A stretch of DNA of 64,000 nucleotides, taken from JADJPO01 sp046330955 (GTDB taxonomy: Bacteria; Actinomycetota; Actinomycetes; Actinomycetales; Kineosporiaceae). Shown here piece after piece: positions 50,709 to 58,051 of the stretch. The DNA is taken from NCBI GenBank assembly GCA_046330955.1, contig JAXLRT010000018.1, positions 1-64,000 of the forward strand, written 5' to 3'. Made by a program: the position numbers and the translations under genes. The notes under the pieces are model-generated. The model worked only from the letters and a program-made list of their open reading frames with translations. It was not told the origin of the DNA and ran no database searches. The first letter of the stretch is position 1. Each line of letters opens with the position of its first letter.

Positions 50709-51178
50709 TTCGACGTCCTTCCGTACTGCGACCCGTACTGCGTGACAGGTGACTTTGGCGGCCAGTGGGTGCATGGTGCAAGCCCCGGCACGCCGCTGCG
50801 CGGTACCACTATGCCTCCCCGACGCCGCATTGGGGGCACCGTCGGGTCCTCCGAGGCTCCCCGTAGGGCTCATTGTCCGGGCGCGCCCCGCCTCCCGGTG
50901 ACTCTGCGAAGTACCTGGAACGCGGTCCGTGCCCGAAACGCCCCCCTGATCTCACCGCGCGAAACCGCGGACCCCCTCGACCGCACCCGCCGTCCCCACC
51001 AAAGCGGCACAGAGCGGTCAGGGCCACCTTCACCGTCCGCTTCCTCCTCCAAACGACCGATCTTTGGTCACCCATGCGAATGAGTCCTTCACTCCCCGTG
51101 AATCTCGGCACTACTGTGAGCACCTGATCGGTCACAGTTAGGTAAGAATCGGTTCGATTCCAGCCAAGAGGACGCAGC
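50709..51178. other. 470-bp divergent intergenic region
   Basis: No gene, tRNA or known RNA was found between the DivIVA-type gene and the glycosyltransferase. It must hold both promoters. Two CGTACTGCG direct repeats, 12 bp apart (50722 and 50734), lie near the DivIVA start. A GAATC-GGTTC-GATTC mini-hairpin (about 51148-51162) lies in the glycosyltransferase leader. Confidence 0.6.
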
Positions 51179-52663
51179 ATGCCAACCCGAGTTCTCGTAC
51201 TCGGAGCTCACCCCTCCCGCGGCCACGCGCTGCGCCGCCTGTCCCGGCTGACAGCCTCGGCGTGGGAGCGCTCCGGCGCACAGGTGCAGGTCCTGACCCC
51301 GCCCGACGGCATCTCGCGCCGGGCACCGCGCGCCCAGGCGGCCGAGCAGCTGGCCGCCGCCGAGAACGCCACCTGGCTCACCCGGCAGGTCCGTCGGGCC
51401 AGCGCGGACCTCGACCTGGTGCACGTGGTCGACGCCCGGGACGTCCTCTACACCTCCCCCCTGGCCGGGCGGGTGCCGATCGCGGTGACCTGCCACGAGA
51501 TCTCGGGACTGGCCGAGGCCGCCGAGGGGGGACGGCGCGCCCACCCGGTGCGCCGGCTGCGTGCCCGCGGCGTGATCCGCGGCCTCAACCGGGCCGACAC
51601 CCTGATCGCCACCAGCCGGTTCACCGCCGACGCGGTCGAGGAACTCACCGGACGGCGAGCGCAGCTGCTCTACCCACCGCTGGACCCGAGCCTGGCCGAG
51701 CGGCCGTCCCGCCAGGAGGCCTGGTCACCGCCCGGCTGGCCCTACCTGATGACCGTCGGCGGCCCCGAGCCCCACACCCGGCGGGCCGAGGTCATCATCG
51801 CCTGGTCGCACCTGCGCCGGACGGCACACCTGGACGGCGCCTCGCTGGTCGTCGTCGGCCCCCCGCTCACCCCGGACGAGGAGGACCTGGTCACCGCGTG
51901 CGGTGGCCACGTCTCGGTGTTCACCGACATCAGTGACGTGAAGCTGAGCGCCCTGTACGGCCGGGCCCGCGCCGTCCTGGCCCTGGGCCGGCCGCGCAGC
52001 TTCCTCTGGCCGATCGCCGAGGCTCACCGCGCCGGGCGGCCGGTGCTCGCCACCGATCACCCGGTGTTCCAGGAGGTCGGCGGCGCGGGGTGTGTCTACC
52101 TGCCGGTCGAGGGCATCCACCGGTTCGACGCCGGTACCTGGACCTCGATCGCCGAGGACCTGATGGCCCCGCTGGTCGCCGACCGCGGCAGCGTCAACGC
52201 GGAACGCTTCGCCTGGCATCAGTTCGCCGAACAGTTGCCGGCCAAGGCGCTCGCCACCGCGACGGCGCGCCCGGCGACCCGGGAGGCGGTGGATCTGCCG
52301 GCCCCGGTATCGGTCCGGCTCCCCCTGGACGACGTCACCCCCGCACCCACCGCCGCGCCCGACGAGTCGGTGGAGCCGTTCGGCAGCAACGATTTCCACG
52401 CCGAGGTCGCGGCCGCGGTCCCGGCCGAGGTCCCGGCTGAGATCCCGACTGGGCTTCCGGCCGGACTACCCGAGGTACCCGCCGCAATCCTCGCCGAGGA
52501 CATCCTTCGGCAGCCGTCGTTCGACCGGCCGCCACCGCTGCCCGAGCCCGCCCCGGCGGCCTACGGGCTGGTCCTGGTCGGCGCCAACCCGGCCGGAACG
52601 CGTTACCTGCCACCACCTTTCGTCGACCTTCAGGTCGGCACACCGGTCGCCGCGAGCCACTAG
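51179..52663 (+). CDS. GT4-type glycosyltransferase with disordered tail
   Basis: A 494-residue protein, RBS AGAGGA. The N-terminal half has a GT-B nucleotide fold (VLVLGAHPSRGHALRRLSRL) and TCHEISGLAE, and the middle RADTLIATSRFTADAVEELT is typical of GT4 acceptors. The donor site region appears as RARAVLALGRPRSFLWPIAE, with a Glu in the ExxAxG position (AEAHRAGRP). The last 140 residues are Pro/Ala-rich and predicted disordered. It transfers a sugar from an activated nucleotide donor in the cytoplasm; the product is unknown. Confidence 0.82.
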   Translation: MPTRVLVLGAHPSRGHALRRLSRLTASAWERSGAQVQVLTPPDGISRRAPRAQAAEQLAAAENATWLTRQVRRASADLDLVHVVDARDVLYTSPLAGRVPIAVTCHEISGLAEAAEGGRRAHPVRRLRARGVIRGLNRADTLIATSRFTADAVEELTGRRAQLLYPPLDPSLAERPSRQEAWSPPGWPYLMTVGGPEPHTRRAEVIIAWSHLRRTAHLDGASLVVVGPPLTPDEEDLVTACGGHVSVFTDISDVKLSALYGRARAVLALGRPRSFLWPIAEAHRAGRPVLATDHPVFQEVGGAGCVYLPVEGIHRFDAGTWTSIAEDLMAPLVADRGSVNAERFAWHQFAEQLPAKALATATARPATREAVDLPAPVSVRLPLDDVTPAPTAAPDESVEPFGSNDFHAEVAAAVPAEVPAEIPTGLPAGLPEVPAAILAEDILRQPSFDRPPPLPEPAPAAYGLVLVGANPAGTRYLPPPFVDLQVGTPVAASH

Positions 52664-52868
52664 CCCTCCGGCGTCCCCCACCCACGGCGTCCCACCGGGC
52701 ATACTGGGGTCCGGCCCGCGGCTCCGCTCCATCGCTGCAGCGTTGCGTCCACTCACGAGGCCGATGGCACGATTCCCTGCCCGGCGGTCAGCACGTCGCG
52801 CTCCCCTGCGCTGTCGTGGTGCCGCATCTGGATGCCGTGGCGGCACCGCGTCGCCACGAGGAGGTTTC

Positions 52869-53144
52869 ATGATCCGCCGCAAGCCGACGGAACGTGACGT
52901 CAAGATCACGTTCGCCCTGCCCACCGACTCCAGCCCCGACCGCGTCTCGGTCGTGGGCGACTTCAACTCCTGGGTTCCCGGTGCTCACACCCTGGTCAAA
53001 CGCACCAACGGCACCCGCAGTGTCTCGGTCACCGTGCCCCAGGGCTCGGTGTACCGATTCCGCTACCTCGCCGAGGGTGGCGACTGGTTCGACGATCCCG
53101 AGGCCGACGGCTACACGCCCGAGGGCGGCCTGCTCCACGCCTGA
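52869..53144 (+). CDS. Stand-alone CBM48/isoamylase-N-like protein
   Basis: A 91-residue protein with GAGGAGG before the ATG. It is a single beta-sandwich of the CBM48 (isoamylase early-set) type: VKITFALPTDSSPDRVSVVG, DFNSWVPGAHTLVK and then VYRFRYLAEGGDWFDDPEAD. The FNSW...GAHTL segment is the glycogen-recognition edge. It could bind glycogen or maltodextrin and tether a partner. No glycogen gene is visible in the window; the neighbouring GT4 gene is co-directional. Confidence 0.87.
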   Translation: MIRRKPTERDVKITFALPTDSSPDRVSVVGDFNSWVPGAHTLVKRTNGTRSVSVTVPQGSVYRFRYLAEGGDWFDDPEADGYTPEGGLLHA

Positions 53145-53154
53145 AGGCTCCGGC

Positions 53155-53201
53155 GTGGCGGCGGCGATGGCCGAGCGCAACCGAGCTATCGCCGCTGCCA
53201 C
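53155..53201. terminator. Bidirectional hairpin terminator
   Basis: Arms GTGGCGGCGGCGATGGC (53155-53171) and GCTATCGCCGCTGCCAC (53185-53201) pair with two mismatches around a 13-nt loop. It lies at the junction of convergent genes and reaches into the last codons of the gene on the minus strand. Confidence 0.75.
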
Positions 53202-54079
53202 ACCTGGGTTTCGACGATCACGGTGGCCGAGCCCGGGCCGAGGGTGCTCGGTGCGATCCGCAGCGCCGGCTGCACGCACCCGAAGGTCGACATCCATCCG
53301 GCCGAGCCGTGCACCGGCCGGTTCTGCACGGTGCTGACCCGCTCGTCCACCAGGGTGGCCGCGATCACCGCGGCCGGGTCGACCGCCAGCCACCGGACGA
53401 AGAACCGCTGGCGACGGCAGACGTCGTAGGCCGCCGTGCGCACCGGCAGCCTGCCGACCGCGGTGAAGTACCGGCCGCGGGTGATGGTGACGGTGCTGGA
53501 CGACGACGAGCTGACGACGAACCCTGCCGGGGCTGCCGGGAAGGCAGGGGGCTCCATCGGCCCGTCGGCCGCCTTCAGGGTGTAGGTGAGGGCGGGCCAG
53601 TCGACGACCGTCGACGGCCGATCGGGCACGTCGGAGATCCGGCGCGTCGATGCCGTCCGGCGGGTCTGGTCGGTCGATGCCCCGGCGGCGCGCTGGCTGA
53701 CCAGCCCGGGACCGGACAACCGCGGGGACGACGTGACCGATCGGGCGGCGTGCACCGGCGAGGTCGTCGGGCCGCCGGCTGCCGAGCGCGGGGCCGGGGG
53801 CGCGGGCGGAACCGAGGGATAGGCGCCGGTGGAGGACTCCTCGGAGGAGGTCATCAGCGCTGCCACCGAGCCGGTGGCCGCCGCCGCGACGATCACGAAC
53901 CCGACGGCCAGCGGGCTGCGCCGGCGGCGTCGAGGTCGGGCCCGCCGTCGGGTGAGCGGCGGCGCCGGCTCGGTCAGCTCGATCGAGTCGGTGTCCGGGT
54001 GCGCGGCGAGAGCCTCGGGCGACTCGGACGCTGTGGGGGGAAGGAGTTCACGCAGTGCCACGGGCCGATTGTTGCGCAC
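53186..54079 (-). CDS. Unknown membrane-anchored extracytoplasmic protein
   Basis: A 297-residue protein with a cytoplasmic, Arg-rich head (RRRARPRRRRRSPL), one membrane helix (AVGFVIVAAAATGSVAALM, about 58-76), a Pro/Ser/Thr linker, and a C-terminal domain of about 130 residues. That domain includes FFVRWLAVDPAAVIAATLVD and FGCVQPALRIAPSTLGPGSA, with two Cys that could pair. No family is recognised. The gene stands alone between convergent and co-directional neighbours; an envelope role is inferred from topology. Confidence 0.7.
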   Translation of the reverse strand: MRNNRPVALRELLPPTASESPEALAAHPDTDSIELTEPAPPLTRRRARPRRRRRSPLAVGFVIVAAAATGSVAALMTSSEESSTGAYPSVPPAPPAPRSAAGGPTTSPVHAARSVTSSPRLSGPGLVSQRAAGASTDQTRRTASTRRISDVPDRPSTVVDWPALTYTLKAADGPMEPPAFPAAPAGFVVSSSSSSTVTITRGRYFTAVGRLPVRTAAYDVCRRQRFFVRWLAVDPAAVIAATLVDERVSTVQNRPVHGSAGWMSTFGCVQPALRIAPSTLGPGSATVIVETQVWQRR

Positions 54080-54142
54080 GCAGAGTGCTCAACCGATTAC
54101 TCTCAGCTCAATTCTTGGCGCGTGTCGCACCCGTCACGTCTG

Positions 54143-54940
54143 TCACACGGATCCCATGAGGGGCTCCAGCACCAGGGCCAGGCCGTCGTCCTCGATCGAG
54201 GCGGTCACCTCGTCCGCCACGGCGCGCACGTCGTCGCGGGCCTGCCCCATGGCCACCGAGCGGGCCGCCCAGGCGAACATCTCCACGTCGTTGCTGCCGT
54301 CCCCGACCGCCAGTGTCTGCTCGCGCGGCACGCCCAACCGGGCGCGGACGACGTCCAGCGCACTGGCCTTGCTCACCCCGTCGGGGGCCAGGTCGAGCCA
54401 CGCCGTCCAGCCCACCGAGTAGCTCACCCCGTGCAACCCGCTGGCGGCGACCAGCTCACCGAACTCCTCGGGGGTGTGCTCGATGCTGCGCACCACCACC
54501 CGGGTGGCCGGCCGGTGCAGCAGGTCCTCGAACGGCACGATCTCGACCGGGCCGGTCAGCTCGCCCTCGGGGAAGGACGCGGTCGCCAGCCGGTCGCGCT
54601 CGACGTCGGCCCCCTCGACCAGGTACAGCGCGTCCGGCAGGTACTCGCGCAGCAGCTTCAGCGCCGGCGCCGGGTCGAAGGTGACCACGTCGGCGATGGC
54701 GTACCCACCCGGACGGCGCGGGTCCAGGCGCAACGTCACCGACCCGTTGCTGCACACCGCCCACCCGGTCGTCAGGCCGAGGCGCTGCACCACCGCGGTG
54801 GTGCCCCAGAGCGAACGACCGGTGGCCAGCACCACGTGGTGCCCGGCGGCGACCACGCCGCGGATGGCCGCCTCGACCCGCTCGGAGAGGTTCTCGCTCC
54901 AGTCGATGATGGTGCCGTCGATGTCGAGGGCGATCAGCAT
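54143..54940 (-). CDS. HAD-family phosphatase (Cof-like)
   Basis: A 265-residue HAD hydrolase from ATG 54940. Motif I is ALDIDGTII, motif II LATGRSLW, motif III the Lys in DGVSKASAL, and motif IV AVGDGSNDVEMF. The C2 cap is of the Cof type. Its start overlaps the serS stop (TGATG), so it is translationally coupled to the seryl-tRNA synthetase. This serS-HAD pairing is often seen in actinomycetes; the substrate is unknown. Confidence 0.9.
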   Translation of the reverse strand: MLIALDIDGTIIDWSENLSERVEAAIRGVVAAGHHVVLATGRSLWGTTAVVQRLGLTTGWAVCSNGSVTLRLDPRRPGGYAIADVVTFDPAPALKLLREYLPDALYLVEGADVERDRLATASFPEGELTGPVEIVPFEDLLHRPATRVVVRSIEHTPEEFGELVAASGLHGVSYSVGWTAWLDLAPDGVSKASALDVVRARLGVPREQTLAVGDGSNDVEMFAWAARSVAMGQARDDVRAVADEVTASIEDDGLALVLEPLMGSV

Positions 54941-56232
54941 CAGCCGGCGGCCCCCGGAGCGGCCAGGACGTCCAACCCGCCGAGGTAGGGCTGCAGCGCC
55001 TTCGGCACCGCGACCGACCCGTCGGGCTGCTGGTGGTTCTCCAGGATCGATACGATCCACCGCGTGGTGGCCAGGGTGCCGTTCAGCGTGGCAACCGGCC
55101 GGGTCGAGCCGTCGGGCGCATTCGGATTGCGCTCGCGCACGCCCAGGCGCCGCGCCTGATAGGTGGTGCAGTTCGAGGTCGAGGTGACCTCGCGGTAGCG
55201 GCCCTGGCTCGGCACCCAGGCCTCACAGTCGTACTTGCGCGCCGCACTCGAGCCGAGATCGCCCGCCGCGACATCGATCACGCGGTAGGGCAGCTCGACC
55301 TTGGCGAGCATGTCCTCCTCCCAGGCGAGCAGCCGCAGGTGCTCCTCGTGGGCGTCCTCGGGCCGGCAGTAGCTGAACATCTCGACCTTGTGGAACTGGT
55401 GCACCCGGATGATGCCCCGGGTGTCCTTGCCGTACGAGCCGGCCTCGCGCCGGTAGCAGGCCGACCAACCGGCATAGCGACGTGGCCCGGCCGACAGGTC
55501 GATGATCTCGTCGCTGTGGTAGCCCGCCAGCGCGACCTCGCTGGTGCCGACCAGGTACAGGTCGTCGGCGGGCAGGTGGTAGATCTCGTCGCTGTGCGCC
55601 CCGAGGAACCCGGTGCCGCGCATGACCTCCGGCTTGACCAGGGTGGGGGTGATCATCGGGCTGAACCCGGCCGCCACCGCCTGGTCGACCGCACACATCA
55701 GCAGCGCCAGCTCGAGCCGGGCGCCGACGCCGGTGAGGAAGTAGAACCGGGCACCCGACACCTTGACGCCCCGCTCGGTGTCGATCGCCCCGAGCAGCTC
55801 GCCGAGCTCGAGGTGATCGCGCGCGGTGAAGCCCTCGGCGGCGAAGTCGCGCGGGGTTCCCACCTCGCGCAGCACGACGTAGTCGTCCTCACCGCCGGAC
55901 GGCGCGCCGTCCTCGATCACGTTGTCCAGCCGCAGGGTGAGCGCGTCGAGCTCGGCGGCGGCCGCCTCGGAATCGGCCTTGAGCGCCTTGACCTGGTCGG
56001 CGAGCCGGCGGGTGGTCGCCAGGAGCGCGGCCTTCTCCTCTCCCGCAGCCTTGGCCACCTGCTTGCCGAGCGCGTTCTGTTCGGCGCGGGCCCGTTCGAA
56101 GCCGGCCAGGCTGGCACGGCGACGCTCCTCGGCCGCGAGCAGCGCATCGACGAGGGATTCGTCGGCGCCACGCGCGCGCTGGCTCGCACGGACGATGTCA
56201 GGGTCTTCGCGCAACAGGCGCAGGTCGATCAC
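54940..56232 (-). CDS. serS: Seryl-tRNA synthetase
   Basis: A 430-residue class II synthetase charging tRNA-Ser. The N-terminal long coiled-coil arm (about 30-105) contacts the variable arm of the tRNA. Class II motifs follow: GTGFLGAHSDEIYHL region, GTSEVALAGYH, motif 2 CYRREAGSYGKDTRG then RVHQFHKVEMF, and motif 3 TLNGTLATTRWIVSILENHQ. All catalytic residues are in place and the length is typical. The ATG start yields the canonical MIDLRLLREDPD N-terminus. First gene of a two-gene unit with the HAD phosphatase. Confidence 0.97.
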   Translation of the reverse strand: MIDLRLLREDPDIVRASQRARGADESLVDALLAAEERRRASLAGFERARAEQNALGKQVAKAAGEEKAALLATTRRLADQVKALKADSEAAAAELDALTLRLDNVIEDGAPSGGEDDYVVLREVGTPRDFAAEGFTARDHLELGELLGAIDTERGVKVSGARFYFLTGVGARLELALLMCAVDQAVAAGFSPMITPTLVKPEVMRGTGFLGAHSDEIYHLPADDLYLVGTSEVALAGYHSDEIIDLSAGPRRYAGWSACYRREAGSYGKDTRGIIRVHQFHKVEMFSYCRPEDAHEEHLRLLAWEEDMLAKVELPYRVIDVAAGDLGSSAARKYDCEAWVPSQGRYREVTSTSNCTTYQARRLGVRERNPNAPDGSTRPVATLNGTLATTRWIVSILENHQQPDGSVAVPKALQPYLGGLDVLAAPGAAG

Positions 56233-56328
56233 CCCTCAAAGGTATCGACCCCTGGCCCCGCGGCCAGTCATTTGTGGCCCCGCCCAGATGGTTCAGCGTG
56301 GCTGCCCGGGTCGCGCTACGGTCGGACC

Positions 56329-57384
56329 ATGGGCAGCGGCGGCATCACCTGGGCCGTCACCGTGGTCGTGTTGGGTACCGCCCTGCCCGCGATGGGGCTG
56401 GCGTTGCGCCGGGCGCGCCGTCGCCGGGCACCAGCGTCCCACCCGACCCCGCCGGCCGGGGACGGGGCACAGCGCCCGCACGTGGCCGTCGTCGTCAACC
56501 CCACCAAGATCACGAACCTGGACGTCGAGACCGCCTGGCTCGCCCGGCAGTCCGTCGCGCACGAGCTGGCCCCCGCCACGTGGTGGCAGACCACCCTGGA
56601 GGATCCCGGCACCGGCGTGACCGGGCGCGCCCTGGCCGAGCACCCTGCCGCGGTCCTGGCCTACGGCGGCGACGGCACGGTGCGCGCGGTGGCCGCCGGC
56701 CTGGCCGGCACGTCCACGCCACTGGGCATCCTGCCCGCGGGCACGGGCAACCTGCTGGCGCGCAACCTGTCCCTGCCCCTCGCCGACCTGGACACCGCCC
56801 TGGACATCGCCCTGGGCACCCGGGAGCGGCGGGTCGACGTCGCCCGGGTCGAGATCGATCGCTCCGGTGAGGATCACGATCCCGTTCGGGACATCTTCTG
56901 CGTGATGGCCGGTATCGGGTTCGACGCGGAGGTCATGGCGAGCGTCGGCCACGAGCTGAAGCAGCGCATGGGCTGGTGGGCCTACATCCTGGCCGGCGCT
57001 CGCAAGCTCAGCGGACCCCGGGTCCGGGTGGCGATCAAACTGGACGACCACGAGGTCGTGCACCGCTGGGTCCGCAGCGTGCTGGTGGGCAACTGTGGCC
57101 AGCTCATCGGTGGTTTCCCGCTGATGCCCGACGCCGAACTGGACGACGGCTGGCTCGATCTCGCCGTGGTGGCACCCCGCGGGGTGGTCGGCTGGGGCGC
57201 CGTGATCGCCACGGTGCTGACCCGCAGCCGCCGCGGACACCCCACGGTGCAGCACCTGCGCGCCCGGTCGGTCGAGATCCGCGCCGAACACCCGTTGCAC
57301 GTTCAGCTGGACGGCGACGCCGCCGGCACCGCCCGAGTGCTCCGGGCCAGCGCCGACCCCCTGGCCCTGACCGTTCGCTGCTGA
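56329..57384 (+). CDS. Diacylglycerol kinase-family lipid kinase
   Basis: A 351-residue protein from ATG 56329 with one N-terminal helix (GITWAVTVVVLGTALPAMGL). The lipid-kinase catalytic domain has AVVVNPTKI, the active loop LAYGGDGTVRAVAAGL and GILPAGTGNLLARNL, followed by the Gly-rich GIGFDAEVM and LDGDAAG near the end. These match the DagK/LCB5 family that phosphorylates diacylglycerol or sphingoid-like lipids at the membrane. Substrate not determined. Divergent from serS, 96 bp apart. Confidence 0.92.
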   Translation: MGSGGITWAVTVVVLGTALPAMGLALRRARRRRAPASHPTPPAGDGAQRPHVAVVVNPTKITNLDVETAWLARQSVAHELAPATWWQTTLEDPGTGVTGRALAEHPAAVLAYGGDGTVRAVAAGLAGTSTPLGILPAGTGNLLARNLSLPLADLDTALDIALGTRERRVDVARVEIDRSGEDHDPVRDIFCVMAGIGFDAEVMASVGHELKQRMGWWAYILAGARKLSGPRVRVAIKLDDHEVVHRWVRSVLVGNCGQLIGGFPLMPDAELDDGWLDLAVVAPRGVVGWGAVIATVLTRSRRGHPTVQHLRARSVEIRAEHPLHVQLDGDAAGTARVLRASADPLALTVRC

Positions 57385-57402
57385 GCGCGCCGTCTCGCCT
57401 CA

Positions 57403-57482
57403 CCTGATCACCATCAGAGGGCAGTTCACGCCCACTCACCGGGGGCAAACAGCCCCCAAGGCGTGATCATGGACGTGAGACG
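57403..57482 (+). repeat. Repeat family 3, copy at 57 kb
   Basis: This is the best-preserved copy: CTGATCACCATCAG at the start, the hairpin GGGGG-CAAACAG-CCCCC in the middle, CGTGATCATGGACGTG near the end. It aligns over its whole length with 11934-12009. It sits 18 bp after the lipid kinase stop in a 403-bp gene-free stretch that ends at the small peptide gene. Confidence 0.72.
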
Positions 57483-57587
57483 TCCCCAACTCGTCCCACG
57501 CGCTCGCCCTGCGTCAAGGTGCCAACCCAGGTGGAACTACCGACCATCGTCATATGACCGATGACGGAGGCACTGTCATCATCAGAA

Positions 57588-57616
57588 TGACTAGCCAGTC
57601 AGGATATTTATGACTA
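57588..57616. promoter_or_regulatory. Possible regulator site, paired TGACTA motifs
   Basis: TGACTAGCCAGTCA (57588-57601) is an interrupted palindrome, followed 23 bp from its start by a second TGACTA (57611-57616). The same hexamer, inverted, occurs twice in the regulator's own promoter (57986 and 58006). It also resembles the core of the MarR operator near 12 kb. No gene obviously starts here, so its target is unclear. Confidence 0.4.
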
Positions 57617-57683
57617 CGCTGACGACGTGGCCTTGGAAGAGGCGCCGCCCTGGCCGCGGCGAACTCCTCCAGGGCACGCAAAA

Positions 57684-57735
57684 GCGGCAGGGGGTCCGGA
57701 GTCGTTCGGGCCATCGACGCCGGACCCCCTGCCGC
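57684..57735 (-). terminator. Rho-independent terminator of the peptide gene
   Basis: Arms of 16 bp, perfectly complementary (GCGGCAGGGGGTCCGG at 57684-57699 and CCGGACCCCCTGCCGC at 57720-57735), surround a 20-nt loop. On the minus strand a TTTT run follows directly. It lies 52 bp after the stop of the small peptide gene, which indicates that the peptide has its own short transcript. Confidence 0.85.
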
Positions 57736-57787
57736 ATCCTCGGTTGGCCTCTGGTCAGGCTCCCGGGGAGTGGTCAGGCGTTTCGAA

Positions 57788-57913
57788 TCAGGTGCAGCAG
57801 CCACTGAAGCTGGCGGATGCGGCGCCGGATCCGGCACTGGCAGCCATACCGCCCGTAAGGGCAAGTGCGAGAGCGGCGAGGAGGGCGACGAGAGAGCGAC
57901 GAGTGCGCGACAT
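57788..57913 (-). CDS. Small exported peptide (candidate signalling pro-peptide)
   Basis: A 41-residue reading frame from ATG 57913, with AAGGAG spaced six bases before it. The N-terminus is basic (MSRTRRS), then a hydrophobic core (LVALLAALALALTGG), an Ala/Ser/Gly stretch (MAASAGSGAASA) and the tail SFSGCCT. This is a Sec-type signal with signal-peptidase-like AxA sites; a cut after the last ASA would release the heptapeptide SFSGCCT. It is divergent from the TPR-type regulator, with a terminator downstream and a 7-bp hairpin (57936-57955) in its leader. No family is known to me. A pheromone precursor is the leading idea; a small lipoprotein-free secreted factor is the alternative. Confidence 0.75.
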   Translation of the reverse strand: MSRTRRSLVALLAALALALTGGMAASAGSGAASASFSGCCT

Positions 57914-57985
57914 GGGTGTCTCCTTCACGATGCGCGAGCCTGCTGTCACAGGCTCTCTTGACTGGGCGTCATGAGCATCGTGACA

Positions 57986-58034
57986 TAGTCACTCGTTCTG
58001 CGCATTAGTCACTTCTCTGCGTGCAGAGTCTGCA
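57986..58034. promoter_or_regulatory. Direct-repeat and palindrome operator between peptide and regulator genes
   Basis: TAGTCACTCGTTCTGCGCAT (57986) is followed at exactly 20 bp by TAGTCACTTCTCTGCG (58006). The spacing of two helical turns puts both on the same face of DNA. A palindrome TGCAGAGTCTGCA (58022-58034) follows, ending 17 bp before the regulator start. The repeats lie in the shared promoter of the divergent pair and are good candidates for binding by the XRE/TPR protein. Confidence 0.65.
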
Positions 58035-58051
58035 ACGGAGTGTGATGACGC

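Noticed and set aside
51140..51165. GGTTCGATTCC resembling a tRNA T-loop
   Set aside because: The flanking bases form only a GAATC/GATTC mini-hairpin with a five-base loop. There is no acceptor stem, anticodon arm or D-arm at the right distances.
57627..57974. 115-codon plus-strand frame across the peptide locus
   Set aside because: It has no RBS and Pro/Ala-rich random composition, and it crosses the strong terminator hairpin. The minus-strand peptide frame has RBS, signal sequence and terminator.
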